Source: Acidobacteriota bacterium (GTDB lineage Bacteria > Acidobacteriota > Terriglobia > Bryobacterales > Bryobacteraceae). From it: DNA of 64,000 nucleotides. A program made the position numbers and the translations under genes. Location of the stretch: positions 20,674 through 84,673 of the forward strand of contig CANIVU010000023.1 in the NCBI GenBank assembly GCA_947470805.1. The letters run 5' to 3'. Below the pieces are notes generated by a model. That model saw only the letters and a program-made list of their open reading frames with translations. It did no database searches and was not told where the DNA came from. Shown one piece after another: positions 1 through 8,314 of this stretch (position 1 is its first letter; every line of letters begins with the position of its first letter).

Positions 1-64
1 GTTCCACAAGGCGTTCGCGAAGCAGTGCGGAGTCGTGCACCTGAATACGGATGGTGGGTTTCAT
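1..64 (-). CDS. Partial unidentified ORF, N-terminus only
   Basis: An open frame runs off the left edge on the minus strand. Its 21 visible residues begin MKPTIRIQVHDSALLRERLV, which is too short to assign to a family. A perfect TATAAT lies about 25 bases upstream of the ATG on the same strand, but no clear -35 box or ribosome binding site accompanies it. It would be divergent from the pyruvyl transferase gene. The call rests only on the open frame and its position, so it could be a chance ORF. Confidence 0.3.
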   Translation of the reverse strand, partial: MKPTIRIQVHDSALLRERLVE

Positions 65-113
65 GTCGAAAGGCCGGAAGTGCCCATTATATCGTCCGGT
101 ATCATGGTTACTC

Positions 114-1256
114 ATGCCTCCCCGCAAAGCGATCCATATCTTCAACGGCCCCGGCGCCGGCAATATTGGAGATGAACTGATGCTGCATGGTCTGGACAGC
201 CAGCTGCCTGCGGATTTTGCCCTGCACATGTTTCTGCACGAAAATCATACGGGGCAGCGGCAACCGTATCCGGCGCGCTTTCACGCCGAAACGCTCCAGC
301 TCCCTCCGCCGACATTTGAGCTCGATCACGTCGGCGAACATCCCGGACTGCTGGCGGGCGCTACCGTCATCACCGATTCCGAGGGCTGGGGCTGGCCGTT
401 ATCGTTCCTGGCACCGCGCATCCAGCATTTCAGCGACCATGGCCTGCCCGTCGACGCGGTAGGTATCGGCGCCGACTTCCTGGTGACCCCGGAGGGCCGG
501 AAGCTGTTCACGGACCACTTCCTGACGGTGCGGTCCTGGACCGTACGAGACGCGGCCGGTAGAGAGGGATTGATTGACGCCGGTGTCGCCCCGGAGCGCG
601 TAGCCGTTGGCGCCGATTGGGCGTGGCTCTTTCAATCGCCCTGCGACTACGGCCCGTGGGCGGCGGAGTATCTCACCTCGTTGGGCATCCGGCTGGGGGA
701 ACCGTTGCTCATCGTCAACGTCTTCTGGCAGGGGCAGGGATTGAGCCTGCCGATCTGGAACGATATCGCCGCCGCACTCGACCAACTGCACCAACGCGAC
801 GGGCTGCAGATTGCCTTCTTCTGCAATGAGGTCCGCCATCCGGGGTTCGACCGGACGGCGGTGGAAACCATTCAATCCTTCATGCAACAGCCGTCAACGC
901 TCATCCCCAATCTCTACTTCGCGCCCGGTGAGGCGATCGCGATTCTGCGCCACGCCACGGCGACGCTGGGCCAGCGGTACCACTATTGCGTACAGAGCGT
1001 TCTGGCGGAGACGGTGCCGGTGAATTTGGGCCGCTCTCCGAAGATCTCCGGCTTGTGCCTGGAATTGGGTCTGCGCCCGTGTGGATCGCTGACGGAAATG
1101 GACCGTGAGGAGATTGCCGCGGCCGTCAGAGAAGCGATTGCAGCACGCCCCACGCTGATCCCCACTTTGCAAGATCGACGCCACGCGCTGGCAGCCCGGG
1201 CCCTGCATAACCTGGACTTCTTCCGCTGCTACTACGATTACCCAGCCGTGCCCTAG
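114..1256 (+). CDS. Polysaccharide pyruvyl transferase family protein
   Basis: The protein is about 380 residues and resembles the polysaccharide pyruvyl transferase (CsaB/WcaK-like) family, which transfers pyruvyl from phosphoenolpyruvate to sugars of exopolysaccharides. The N-terminal motif GPGAGNIGDELML (residues 12-24) is the family's glycine-rich start of the first Rossmann-like half. The C-terminal half has the expected pattern of a predicted nucleotide-sugar binding fold (GQRYHYCVQSVLAETVPV). The frame stays open upstream to base 51, but ATG 114 places the motif at the usual distance from the N-terminus. The gene ends with a 4-base tail-to-tail overlap with the Spy-like gene. The acceptor glycan cannot be inferred. 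Confidence 0.75.
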   Translation: MPPRKAIHIFNGPGAGNIGDELMLHGLDSQLPADFALHMFLHENHTGQRQPYPARFHAETLQLPPPTFELDHVGEHPGLLAGATVITDSEGWGWPLSFLAPRIQHFSDHGLPVDAVGIGADFLVTPEGRKLFTDHFLTVRSWTVRDAAGREGLIDAGVAPERVAVGADWAWLFQSPCDYGPWAAEYLTSLGIRLGEPLLIVNVFWQGQGLSLPIWNDIAAALDQLHQRDGLQIAFFCNEVRHPGFDRTAVETIQSFMQQPSTLIPNLYFAPGEAIAILRHATATLGQRYHYCVQSVLAETVPVNLGRSPKISGLCLELGLRPCGSLTEMDREEIAAAVREAIAARPTLIPTLQDRRHALAARALHNLDFFRCYYDYPAVP

Positions 1257-1642
1257 CGCGGCTGCTTGTCTTTTAGATCGGTCATGATGCGGGAGAATTT
1301 CTTCCGCTGATCCTCGTTCAGGACCTGGTCGATGCGCGACTTGCTGGTGGCCATGACCTCTTCCATTTGCGCATGGAGCATCTGGTAGTACAGCGAGAAA
1401 TCATCCAGGGCGGTTTCGATTTCCGCCGCCTGCTCCGGAGTCAGCTTCAACTCCTTCTTCAGATGGTTAAGCGTCTGTTCCTTGGATGAATCCTTCCACG
1501 ACGCAACCACCTGTTTGGCCGAAACGGGTTGCGACACCAGCTTGTAGATCACCGCGCCGGCCAACGCTCCACAGCAGAACACCAAACTCAGCGTGAGCAG
1601 GATTTGCGGGTTCTTCCAGGCGGGTTGTGATCGTCCCAACAT
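1253..1642 (-). CDS. Small Spy/CpxP-like membrane-anchored periplasmic protein
   Basis: This 129-residue protein has one N-terminal membrane segment (about residues 12-34) followed by a charged, helical periplasmic part. LTPEQ (about residue 67) and the late NEDQRKKFSRI segment are typical of Spy/CpxP/heavy-metal-sensor (LTXXQ) helical-hairpin chaperones. It is the last gene of a minus-strand operon, 10 bases after the anti-sigma factor. This fits an envelope-stress regulon in which the sigma factor controls a periplasmic chaperone or sensor. The family call rests on motif pattern and helical character; it could instead act as a metal sensor. Confidence 0.6.
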   Translation of the reverse strand: MLGRSQPAWKNPQILLTLSLVFCCGALAGAVIYKLVSQPVSAKQVVASWKDSSKEQTLNHLKKELKLTPEQAAEIETALDDFSLYYQMLHAQMEEVMATSKSRIDQVLNEDQRKKFSRIMTDLKDKQPR

Positions 1643-1652
1643 AGGCCGTTGA

Positions 1653-2135
1653 TTATTCGGAGAAGGAGGCCATCGTCGCCAGGAAGTGTTCCCGGTCCCG
1701 CTGCACGTCTTCGCCCACGCCTACGCGCATGGCCGCGGGAGTCGCTTCCGGTTGGGCCATCATTTCCACCGGCGTCTGCGCCAACTCAGGGCCATTTCCG
1801 GAGGTAGCCAGAAGGAACGATGCCATCAATAGAAACATCGACGCGGTTGCATACACGAGACGGCGTCCGAATACGGGATCGAGCAAAAGGCTCCAGAACG
1901 ACGGCCGGCCCTGCGCTTCCACCCGTTGCAAAACCCGGGCGTAAAAGCCGGCGGACAACTCCGGCACTTCCGGCGCTTTCAGCGAACGCAAAACGTCGGC
2001 CTGCAGACTCATTTGGCCCAGCTCCGCCGTACACGCGGGACAAGACTTCAGATGCTCAGCCACCGATGCTTTCGCGCTCGGTTTTAGACGTCCTTGCAGG
2101 ATGTCTTCCAATTGGCTTCGAACTGACTCGTGCAT
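1653..2135 (-). CDS. Zinc-finger anti-sigma factor, membrane anchored
   Basis: The 160-residue protein carries the ZAS-type zinc motif HxxxCxxC at H28, C32 and C35 (EHLKSCPAC) in its N-terminal cytoplasmic domain. A single membrane segment follows near residues 92-112, then a short periplasmic tail. This architecture is that of anti-sigma factors that hold an ECF sigma factor at the membrane. The gene starts 23 bases after the stop of the ECF sigma gene, so the cognate partner is very likely that protein. A Spy-like gene follows 10 bases downstream. No protease cleavage signal can be named from the sequence. Confidence 0.85.
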   Translation of the reverse strand: MHESVRSQLEDILQGRLKPSAKASVAEHLKSCPACTAELGQMSLQADVLRSLKAPEVPELSAGFYARVLQRVEAQGRPSFWSLLLDPVFGRRLVYATASMFLLMASFLLATSGNGPELAQTPVEMMAQPEATPAAMRVGVGEDVQRDREHFLATMASFSE

Positions 2136-2158
2136 GGTATCCCTCGCTACTCGCCGCG

Positions 2159-2830
2159 CTATAGTCCTAACGCAAACTTGCCAGGCAAACGCCCCAGACG
2201 CTGAGCCGCCTTTACCAGTTTCTGCCGGGCACGAAAGAGTTTCACCTTTATTGTATTCTCATTCATACCCGTCATGCCTGCCAACTCTTCCACCGAATGG
2301 CCTTCCACTTCTTTTAACAAAAGCAGGCTTCGGTCTTCCTCGGAGATCTTCTCCAACAGTTTCGTGGCCAGATCGCGCTGCGCCAGGCTCTCATCGATCG
2401 CCATCGCCGGGTCCACCGCCACGCCGGAGTGCTCCATCTTCATCGCGTCGTCTTCCGAAAAATCGCTCTCATAGACCAATTTGCGGACTTTCTTCTTCCG
2501 CAGATAGTCGTAGCATTCGTTCACGGTGATCTTGTAGATCCAGGTCAGAAGTGAACTCCGGAAGTCGAAGTTGCGGATGGAAAAGTAAACTTTGGCGAAA
2601 ACCTGCTGCGCAATATCCTCGGCATCGTTGTGGTTGCGAAGAATGCCGTAGATGATTGAAAACACCTTGGACTGATACCGCTCAACCAGATCGCGGAACG
2701 CCATCTCATCGCCGTCTTGTACACGGCGGACCAGTGCCGATTCTTCGTCGCGATTGACTTCCACTTTAACCTTCGCTCGCGTTTCCGTATCCGCGATAGG
2801 AAAGTTCAGAATACCAGTGATGGCGCTCAT
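2159..2830 (-). CDS. ECF RNA polymerase sigma factor
   Basis: This is a sigma70-family extracytoplasmic function sigma factor. Region 2 is visible (DGDEMAFRDLVERYQ through DAEDIAQQVFAKVY and LLTWIYKITVNECYDYLRKK), followed by a linker and a region 4 helix-turn-helix (HSVEELAGMTGMNENTIKVK). It heads an operon with a zinc anti-sigma factor and a Spy-like protein. The frame is open up to an ATG at 2914. I chose the ATG at 2830 because the domain begins soon after it, but no start has a convincing ribosome binding site, so the N-terminus is uncertain by up to 28 residues. It is divergent from erpA. Confidence 0.88.
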   Translation of the reverse strand: MSAITGILNFPIADTETRAKVKVEVNRDEESALVRRVQDGDEMAFRDLVERYQSKVFSIIYGILRNHNDAEDIAQQVFAKVYFSIRNFDFRSSLLTWIYKITVNECYDYLRKKKVRKLVYESDFSEDDAMKMEHSGVAVDPAMAIDESLAQRDLATKLLEKISEEDRSLLLLKEVEGHSVEELAGMTGMNENTIKVKLFRARQKLVKAAQRLGRLPGKFALGL

Positions 2831-2923
2831 ACCGGGACTGACGCGCCCCCCGTGCATCCGGTTTCTATTTTCTGGTGCGGCCGGCGGGTGAATCGATTCC
2901 TTCACTGGCAGCATCTATAGTGT

Positions 2924-2952
2924 TTGGAAGTCGTCCCTTCCGGCTGTAGACT
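2924..2952 (+). promoter_or_regulatory. Candidate sigma70-type promoter of the ErpA-type gene
   Basis: TTGGAA and TAGACT are separated by 17 bases, each matching four of six consensus positions, and lie 35 bases upstream of the ATG. The proposed promoter sits in the short gap between the divergent sigma-factor operon and the iron-sulfur gene. Confidence 0.4.
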
Positions 2953-2986
2953 AGAAGGGAAATCCTCGTAAGGAGAAGAAATACAT

Positions 2987-3310
2987 ATGGTTCAATTGAC
3001 GGAACGCGCCGTTGTCAAGGTGAGCGAGATTCTGGACACCCAGGAGCCGAAACCGGCCGGTTTGCGCATTTCAGTCGTCGGCGGCGGATGCTCCGGGTTC
3101 AGCTACTCGATGGCTTTCGAAAACAGCCCGACGATGATGGACAAGACGCTGAAGTATGGCCCGCTGCAGGTGTTTGTCGACCAGGCAAGCCTCATCTATT
3201 TGGAAGGCGCTGAAGTGGACTACGTCGAGTCGCTCGAAGGCTCCGGCTTCAAATTCAACAACCCGAACGTCAAATCGACCTGCGGCTGCGGCAGCTCTTT
3301 CAGCGCTTAA
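2987..3310 (+). CDS. erpA: ErpA/IscA-type iron-sulfur cluster carrier
   Basis: This 107-residue HesB/IscA-family A-type carrier receives Fe-S clusters and delivers them to apoproteins in the cytoplasm. The three conserved cluster-binding cysteines are present: C35 in GGGCSGFSY, and C99 and C101 in the terminal CGCG motif. Length and motif spacing are normal for the family. An excellent ribosome binding site (AAGGAG) lies upstream of the ATG. ErpA and IscA cannot be told apart confidently by motif alone. No isc or suf genes adjoin it, which favours a stand-alone ErpA. Confidence 0.88.
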   Translation: MVQLTERAVVKVSEILDTQEPKPAGLRISVVGGGCSGFSYSMAFENSPTMMDKTLKYGPLQVFVDQASLIYLEGAEVDYVESLEGSGFKFNNPNVKSTCGCGSSFSA

Positions 3311-3331
3311 GCGGCAGTCCGAGAGGATTCG

Positions 3332-3400
3332 ATGCTCGATTCCAACGATGTACGGTGGGCTCAGCACCGCGCCAATCTGGACGCGGTGCTGGGCCGGTAG
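3332..3400 (+). CDS. Possible 22-residue leader peptide before the amidotransferase
   Basis: A short open frame, MLDSNDVRWAQHRANLDAVL plus two residues, has a good ribosome binding site (GAGAGGA) and stops only 6 bases before the ATG of the asparagine-synthetase-like gene. That gene has no strong ribosome binding site of its own, so translational coupling is a reasonable inference. No family resemblance is recognised. It could be chance. Confidence 0.3.
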   Translation: MLDSNDVRWAQHRANLDAVLGR

Positions 3401-3406
3401 CCGGCA

Positions 3407-5302
3407 ATGTGTGGGATCGCTGGATTTTATAGTGCTGGACCCAGTGGGCGCGCCTATCAAGATGTAGCGTCCCTCCTGCGGGCGCAGGCGCACCGGGGCC
3501 CGGATGGCGCCGGAATCTGGTCGGCTCGCGAAGGCGGTTCCCTTCCCTGCTTCGCCTCAACCCCGCAGCGGCTTCCCTCTTCCTCCGTTGGAGCCGCCCC
3601 TTGCGTCCTGGGCCATAACTGGCTGGCCATTCAGGACACGCGCCAACTGGCAAGCCAGCCGATGCAGCGGGGTCCGTTGACCGTTGTTTTCAATGGCGAG
3701 ATCTATAATTTCATAGAGCTTCGCCAGCAACTGCGCGATCTCGGCTACGAGTTCTCCACCCTCGGCGACACCGAAGTGCTGCTTGCCATGTGGAACCACT
3801 ACGGCGTAGACTGCCTTCCCAAACTGCGCGGGATGTTCGCCTTCCTGCTTCATGACCAACGGGATAGCTCACTTTGGGCGGTTCGAGACGCATTGGGAAT
3901 TAAGCCGCTGTACTTCTCCCAGCGTTCCGAGGGTTATTACTTCGCCTCCGAGATACGGGCCTTCCACGTTGCCGGCGTCGTGCCCCGCCGGCTCCGCGAA
4001 GGGGCGGCCCTGGCCTCCATGTGCGGCGCGGCGCACCGTTTTGCTGAGCGAGAGACGCTGTACGAGGAGATCCAGGAGCTCCCCGGCGGCCACTGGCTCC
4101 GGCTGGACCGGACGGGCGCCCACTTCGAACGCTGGTTCGACCTGCCGGAGCTGACCGCGGAATTGACCCGGGATGACGACTGCGAAGTGCTTCTGGCGGG
4201 CATTGAAGAAAGCGTGGGCCTCCACGTCCGGGCCAGCCGCCGCATCGCCACCTGCCTCAGCGGTGGACTCGATTCCTCGGTGATCGTATCCCTGCTGAAT
4301 CGCCGCCAGGCCGACTGTTCCGCGTTCACCATCAACACTGCAACTGCCGCCGACGCCGAAATCGGCCTGGCCCAGGAACTGATGGCGACTACCCGTCTCC
4401 CGCACCGGATTGTGACCCACGCGGGAGAGATTCCACCCCGCGACGTGGTGGAGATGGCCGTTGCGCTCGAAGTGCCGAATCACGTCATTGGCCCGATCAA
4501 CCAGTTCCTGCTACTCCGCGAAATCGCCTCCGAGGGCTTCACGGTGGTCCTGGATGGGACCGGTGGCGATGAACTGGTCTCCGGCTATAGCTGGTGGTTC
4601 CCCGCCCTGATCGCCGAGCTACGCCAAATGGGCCGTCACGCCGAAGCCGACCAGATCGTCGCCAGCCGTCAGGGCGCGTTCGACGCGGCCACCACCCGCA
4701 ACTTTGATGAGATCTTCTACGACCGCCAGGCGTGGATCCGCGCCTTCTCCGGCGGCACATTTGGAGCCGATCCGGCCGCCGTGGCCGCCCTGCCCGAATT
4801 TAACTTCTTCGCCAACCACGATGGCTCCTGGCGCGGGTTCCGCCAACGCGCCTACGAAACGGACACGCTCCACTACCTCCTCCGCCATACCGACCGGCTC
4901 AGCATGTGGTTCGGACTCGAAAACCGGGTCCCGCTCGCCGATGCCCATTTACTCCGCTCCGCCGCCCGCCTGTCGCCGGAACTGCTGCTGCGAAACGGAT
5001 ACCTGAAATACCCCATCCGGCGCATGGAATCCGGTGTGCCCAATAGCGTGCGCTGGTGCGCACGCAAGCTGGGTTTTTGGCGGACCGCCGACGCCAGGTA
5101 TCCCTGGATGCGCGAGTTCGGCAAGGCGGTGGTGATGCAATCGGCAATGGTCCGCCGCCTGCTTCCCCGCCTGGAACAGGACTGGGATACAGCCCGCATG
5201 GATCAACAATGGCGCGTCCTGCAAATTGCCGTGCTGGAACGCTGCGCGGCGCAAGCGGACGTCGACGGCGTGCTTGCCGATGCGGCACCCGCGTTCGCCT
5301 GA
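3407..5302 (+). CDS. asnB: Asparagine synthetase (glutamine-hydrolysing)-like amidotransferase
   Basis: The 631-residue protein has the class II glutamine amidotransferase domain at the N-terminus, with nucleophile Cys2 (MCGIAGF) exposed after Met removal. A synthetase domain with the pyrophosphate loop SGGLDSS (about residues 285-291) follows. AsnB makes asparagine from aspartate, glutamine and ATP. Long AsnB paralogues like this one also occur in exopolysaccharide and exosortase-associated clusters, where the amidated substrate is unknown. A sulfotransferase starts 20 bases downstream and a pyruvyl transferase lies to the left, so a polymer-modifying role is possible. The MCG start is fixed by the chemistry of the family. 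Confidence 0.85.
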   Translation: MCGIAGFYSAGPSGRAYQDVASLLRAQAHRGPDGAGIWSAREGGSLPCFASTPQRLPSSSVGAAPCVLGHNWLAIQDTRQLASQPMQRGPLTVVFNGEIYNFIELRQQLRDLGYEFSTLGDTEVLLAMWNHYGVDCLPKLRGMFAFLLHDQRDSSLWAVRDALGIKPLYFSQRSEGYYFASEIRAFHVAGVVPRRLREGAALASMCGAAHRFAERETLYEEIQELPGGHWLRLDRTGAHFERWFDLPELTAELTRDDDCEVLLAGIEESVGLHVRASRRIATCLSGGLDSSVIVSLLNRRQADCSAFTINTATAADAEIGLAQELMATTRLPHRIVTHAGEIPPRDVVEMAVALEVPNHVIGPINQFLLLREIASEGFTVVLDGTGGDELVSGYSWWFPALIAELRQMGRHAEADQIVASRQGAFDAATTRNFDEIFYDRQAWIRAFSGGTFGADPAAVAALPEFNFFANHDGSWRGFRQRAYETDTLHYLLRHTDRLSMWFGLENRVPLADAHLLRSAARLSPELLLRNGYLKYPIRRMESGVPNSVRWCARKLGFWRTADARYPWMREFGKAVVMQSAMVRRLLPRLEQDWDTARMDQQWRVLQIAVLERCAAQADVDGVLADAAPAFA

Positions 5303-5321
5303 TCTTTCCCATTCACCCTAT

Positions 5322-6158
5322 ATGCCCAAACCGATCGCCGCCTATTTCAGCCATCACAAATGCGCTTCCGATTGGACGCTGCGCGTTCTGAAACAACTTG
5401 CCGACGCCATTGGGATGAAAGTCCACCATACGCACTGGCCCATGCGGCTCCCGCTCGGCTTCCACAACGAGCCGAAATGGGCCGGACGGATCGCCGAATC
5501 CTGGGACTTCGCCGCCAATGGGGACTTCGACCTCCTGATTGCGACGAACGCCGAAATGGAACATGTGCGCACGCTTTCAGCCCGCGGCTTTCACGGCTTT
5601 CACGTCATCCGGGACCCGCGGGACATCATCATCTCGGGCTACTTCTCCCATTTGGCATCCCACCCCGTGGACCCGGATCAGAATCCATGGCTCATGGTCC
5701 ACCGGGAACTGCTGAACCACTGCGGGAAAGAGGAGGGTCTGCTGGCGGAACTGGAATACTCCTCGACACACCTGGACCGTATCCGCTTCTGGGAATATGG
5801 ATATGGCGGGATTCGGGAATCCCGGTTTGAGACATTGATGCCGAATCCGGCCGTGGAACTGGCCCAGTTACTTGCCCACACGGGGATCGTGGTGGACGGG
5901 TACGAAGCCCCGGCCGGCGCCCCGCTGGCGCTGCGTGTACCGGCGGACACGTGGGCTGCAATCATGGATGCCAACTCGTTCCAGAAGCTGACGGCGGGCC
6001 GGGCCAAGGGGGAGGAGGCCCGCGCCAGTCACCTGCGTTCGGGTGTGGCCGGCGATTGGCGGAACCACTTCACGGCACCGGTAACGGCCAAGTTCAAGGT
6101 CCTGTATCCGGGTATGGTTCCAGCGCTCCGATACGAGGCAGACGACAACTGGGAGTAG
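5322..6158 (+). CDS. PAPS-dependent sulfotransferase family protein
   Basis: This protein of about 278 residues carries the three hallmarks of the cytosolic-type sulfotransferase family, which moves sulfate from PAPS to an acceptor. They are a 5'-phosphosulfate loop-like HHKCASDW near residues 11-18, the 3'-phosphate binding stretch IRDPRDIIISGY near residues 98-110, and the C-terminal GDWRNHFT motif. The frame is open further upstream, but ATG 5322 puts the first motif in its normal N-terminal place. It follows the AsnB-like gene by 20 bases and is probably co-transcribed with it. The acceptor, a lipid, glycan or small molecule, is unknown. Confidence 0.78.
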   Translation: MPKPIAAYFSHHKCASDWTLRVLKQLADAIGMKVHHTHWPMRLPLGFHNEPKWAGRIAESWDFAANGDFDLLIATNAEMEHVRTLSARGFHGFHVIRDPRDIIISGYFSHLASHPVDPDQNPWLMVHRELLNHCGKEEGLLAELEYSSTHLDRIRFWEYGYGGIRESRFETLMPNPAVELAQLLAHTGIVVDGYEAPAGAPLALRVPADTWAAIMDANSFQKLTAGRAKGEEARASHLRSGVAGDWRNHFTAPVTAKFKVLYPGMVPALRYEADDNWE

Positions 6159-6182
6159 CGGGCGGAACGAAGCGTGAAATGC

Positions 6183-6218
6183 AAAAGAAGAAGGCCAGCC
6201 TTGAGGCTGGCCTTCTTC
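6183..6218 (-). terminator. Intrinsic terminator for the PEP-CTERM gene
   Basis: A perfect 14-bp stem (GAAGAAGGCCAGCC and its complement, 6187-6200 and 6205-6218) has a TTGA loop. On the minus strand it is followed by TTTT. It lies between convergent genes and may also stop transcripts of the sulfotransferase gene, though no T-tract follows on the plus strand. Confidence 0.8.
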
Positions 6219-6243
6219 CAAACTACTCGCGTGGGTTAACGAA

Positions 6244-6981
6244 TTAACCGTTGCGGCGGCGGAGAGCCGCGATACCGACGAGGCCAGCGCCCATCAGGAC
6301 GAAGGACATCGGTTCCGGAACACCCGACTGCGGCGTGACGCCGTAGAATACGTTGGTGTAGCCGTCAAGGGCGGTACCCGGGTTCAAGTCGCCAGCGGCC
6401 AGCTGATACACATCAGCAACGGAGATCCTCGTCAGGGCGTTGCCCTGGTTGTTGAAGATGTTGATCGGGTTCAAGGAGTTGCCGAAGCCAGTGTAGATGA
6501 CGTTGTTCGAGGCCAAGGTCGGAGAAGGTTGCAGAGGATTGTAGACAATCTTCTGAATGTTGATCTGACCATTGCCACCCTGGGCAGCAGACGCACCTTC
6601 GACGGAGAGATCGACAACCGCGATCGGCGCGCCGTTCACGGAGAAGTTGGTGTTCCAGTTCACGGTCTCGTTGGGCTGGCCGGGCAGAGCAGTGAAGAAG
6701 CCGTTGTTCTCCAAACCATTGTTCAAGAACGAGACGGAGAACCAATCGGTCCCGTTGCCGAGCTGGCCCGAGTTGAAACTCACGAGAATGTCGGAGCTGG
6801 TGGGGTTGACACCATAGCCATTCTGGGTGGCCTGGCCGAGGGACCAGGTGTCCAGGGTCCAGCCGTTGATCGTGCAGGATCCAGCGGTCGTTTGGGCAAG
6901 GATGGAGCCGCTGGCGCACGCAGCACCAAAAGCGTTAAAGGAACCGGCAACGAGCAGTGCTGCCAGGAATAATTTTTTCAT
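6244..6981 (-). CDS. PEP-CTERM sorting-domain secreted protein
   Basis: This 245-residue exported protein has a signal peptide (MKKLFLAALLVAGSFNAFGA) and ends in a classic PEP-CTERM signal: a VPEP motif, a hydrophobic helix (MSFVLMGAGLVGIAAL) and a basic RRR tail. Exosortase cleaves such signals during export in bacteria that make exopolysaccharide. The body is Gly/Asn/Ser-rich with beta-type patterning and no recognised enzymatic motif. A ribosome binding site (GGAGGT) and a good sigma70-type promoter lie upstream, and a strong terminator lies downstream, so it appears to be a monocistronic unit. The function of the mature part is unknown. Confidence 0.85.
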   Translation of the reverse strand: MKKLFLAALLVAGSFNAFGAACASGSILAQTTAGSCTINGWTLDTWSLGQATQNGYGVNPTSSDILVSFNSGQLGNGTDWFSVSFLNNGLENNGFFTALPGQPNETVNWNTNFSVNGAPIAVVDLSVEGASAAQGGNGQINIQKIVYNPLQPSPTLASNNVIYTGFGNSLNPINIFNNQGNALTRISVADVYQLAAGDLNPGTALDGYTNVFYGVTPQSGVPEPMSFVLMGAGLVGIAALRRRNG

Positions 6982-7417
6982 TTAGAGAACCTCCGAAGGT
7001 CGAGCCGTAATTGTTGAAGCACATGTATGACGGGCTATACAGGTGTTTTCATTACCTCATCAGTATACGAGTGGAACTAAAGTCGTGTCAAGAACTTCAT
7101 TGAGAGCGTTTTACGCTAGTACTATTCCGCTAGGCGACGAGGCCGTATTCCGACCAACATATTGATTACAAGCCACTTAACTGACTTACGCCAAACCTAC
7201 CCCGGAGTCTCAACAGTAGTACTACAACAGGGTTAACCCACGCTCAAGTGTTTTTTAATCAATAGGATGAGAAGGACCTAAGCAAACTCACGGATGCCAC
7301 CGTATCCCCCCATCATTTCCAGTAGCACCCCCAACGGGGTGGTACACCCTGAAAAACCTCGGTACTGTATGGCATGCATTTCAGCGAACGCCACGTTCGT
7401 GCGATCCTCGGAGAAGC
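6982..7417. other. Intergenic region between PEP-CTERM gene and murQ
   Basis: About 435 bases without a supported gene. Besides the minus-strand promoter and ribosome binding site of the PEP-CTERM gene, I see a GGAG site just before the murQ start and a small hairpin-prone CACCCCCAACGGGGTG near 7326-7341. The region is visibly AT-richer than its surroundings. No RNA gene was recognised. Confidence 0.5.
7062..7091 (-). promoter_or_regulatory. Sigma70-type promoter of the PEP-CTERM gene
   Basis: A perfect TTGACA (7091-7086) and a TATACT (7067-7062) are separated by 18 bases, about 80 bases upstream of the start codon. This is the best match to a housekeeping promoter in the window. I saw no TGGCAC-N5-TTGC sigma54 element of the kind known to drive some PEP-CTERM genes. 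Confidence 0.65.
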
Positions 7418-8314
7418 ATGGTCCATCTAGGTACATTGGGGACAGAACAGCGAAATCCGGCTTCGGCGCACATTGACCAGGTGCCAACCGGCGAGTTGCT
7501 GACAATCATTAATAAGGAAGATGCGTGGGTAGCGGCGGCCGTCGGGGCGGCGATCCCGGCCATCACGCCGTTCTTGGACCTCCTGGTGGAACGGATCCGG
7601 CTGGGAGGGCGGTTGTTTTACATCGGCGCCGGCACCAGCGGTCGGCTGGGTGTTCTGGACGCCTCCGAGTGTCCGCCCACCTTTGGGGTTCCCGCCGGCG
7701 TGGTGCAGGGCATCATTGCGGGCGGCGAGGCGGCATTGAGCCGCGCCACGGAGGCGTCCGAAGACGATCCCGAGAGCGGGGCACGCGATCTGACGGCCCG
7801 GGGTTTCACGCCGGGAGACACGTTGGTGGGAATCGCGGCCAGCGGGCGGACCCCCTATGTGATCGGTGCTCTACGCGCCGCCCGCGCCATGGGCGGACTG
7901 ACTGCCGCACTGGTGTGCGTCCGCGGAAGCGCGATGGGGCGGGAGGCGGAGTTCGCCATTGAGGTCCCGGTCGGCCCGGAAGTGGTGACGGGATCGACGA
8001 GGATGAAGGCGGGCACGGCGACGAAGTTAGTCCTTAATATGGTGAGCACCGGGTTGATGATCCGGCTCGGCTACACCTACGGCAACCTGATGGTCAACGT
8101 GCAGCCGAAGAACGAGAAATTGGTTGACCGGGCGCGACGGATAGTTGCCGATGCCACCGGGGTGGACACGCAGACGGCGACAGAGCTGTTTGAGGCCGCC
8201 GGACGGGACGTCAGAACGGCGATCGTCATGGCAAAATTGAATGTAGCGCGGGAACGGGCGGCGGAACTGCTGGCCGCGAAGAATGGTGTGCTGGCGGAGG
8301 TGCTGCATGGATAG
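7418..8314 (+). CDS. murQ: N-acetylmuramic acid 6-phosphate etherase
   Basis: MurQ cleaves the lactyl ether of MurNAc-6-phosphate to give GlcNAc-6-phosphate and D-lactate during peptidoglycan recycling in the cytoplasm. The 298-residue protein has the SIS sugar-phosphate isomerase fold. The family motif [21 protein letters not shown] spans about residues 70-90 and includes the likely catalytic Glu84. A second conserved stretch, [16 protein letters not shown], follows. Length is typical. GGAG precedes the ATG. Its end overlaps the start of murA by 8 bases, linking cell-wall recycling with the first step of synthesis. Confidence 0.93.
   Translation: MVHLGTLGTEQRNPASAHIDQVPTGELLTIINKEDAWVAAAVGAAIPAITPFLDLLVERIRLGGRLFYIGAGTSGRLGVLDASECPPTFGVPAGVVQGIIAGGEAALSRATEASEDDPESGARDLTARGFTPGDTLVGIAASGRTPYVIGALRAARAMGGLTAALVCVRGSAMGREAEFAIEVPVGPEVVTGSTRMKAGTATKLVLNMVSTGLMIRLGYTYGNLMVNVQPKNEKLVDRARRIVADATGVDTQTATELFEAAGRDVRTAIVMAKLNVARERAAELLAAKNGVLAEVLHG

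Noticed and set aside
6244..7260. Sigma54 (PrsR-type) promoter search upstream of the PEP-CTERM gene
   Set aside because: No TGGCAC-N5-TTGC match was found. A TTGACA/TATACT pair explains the promoter better.
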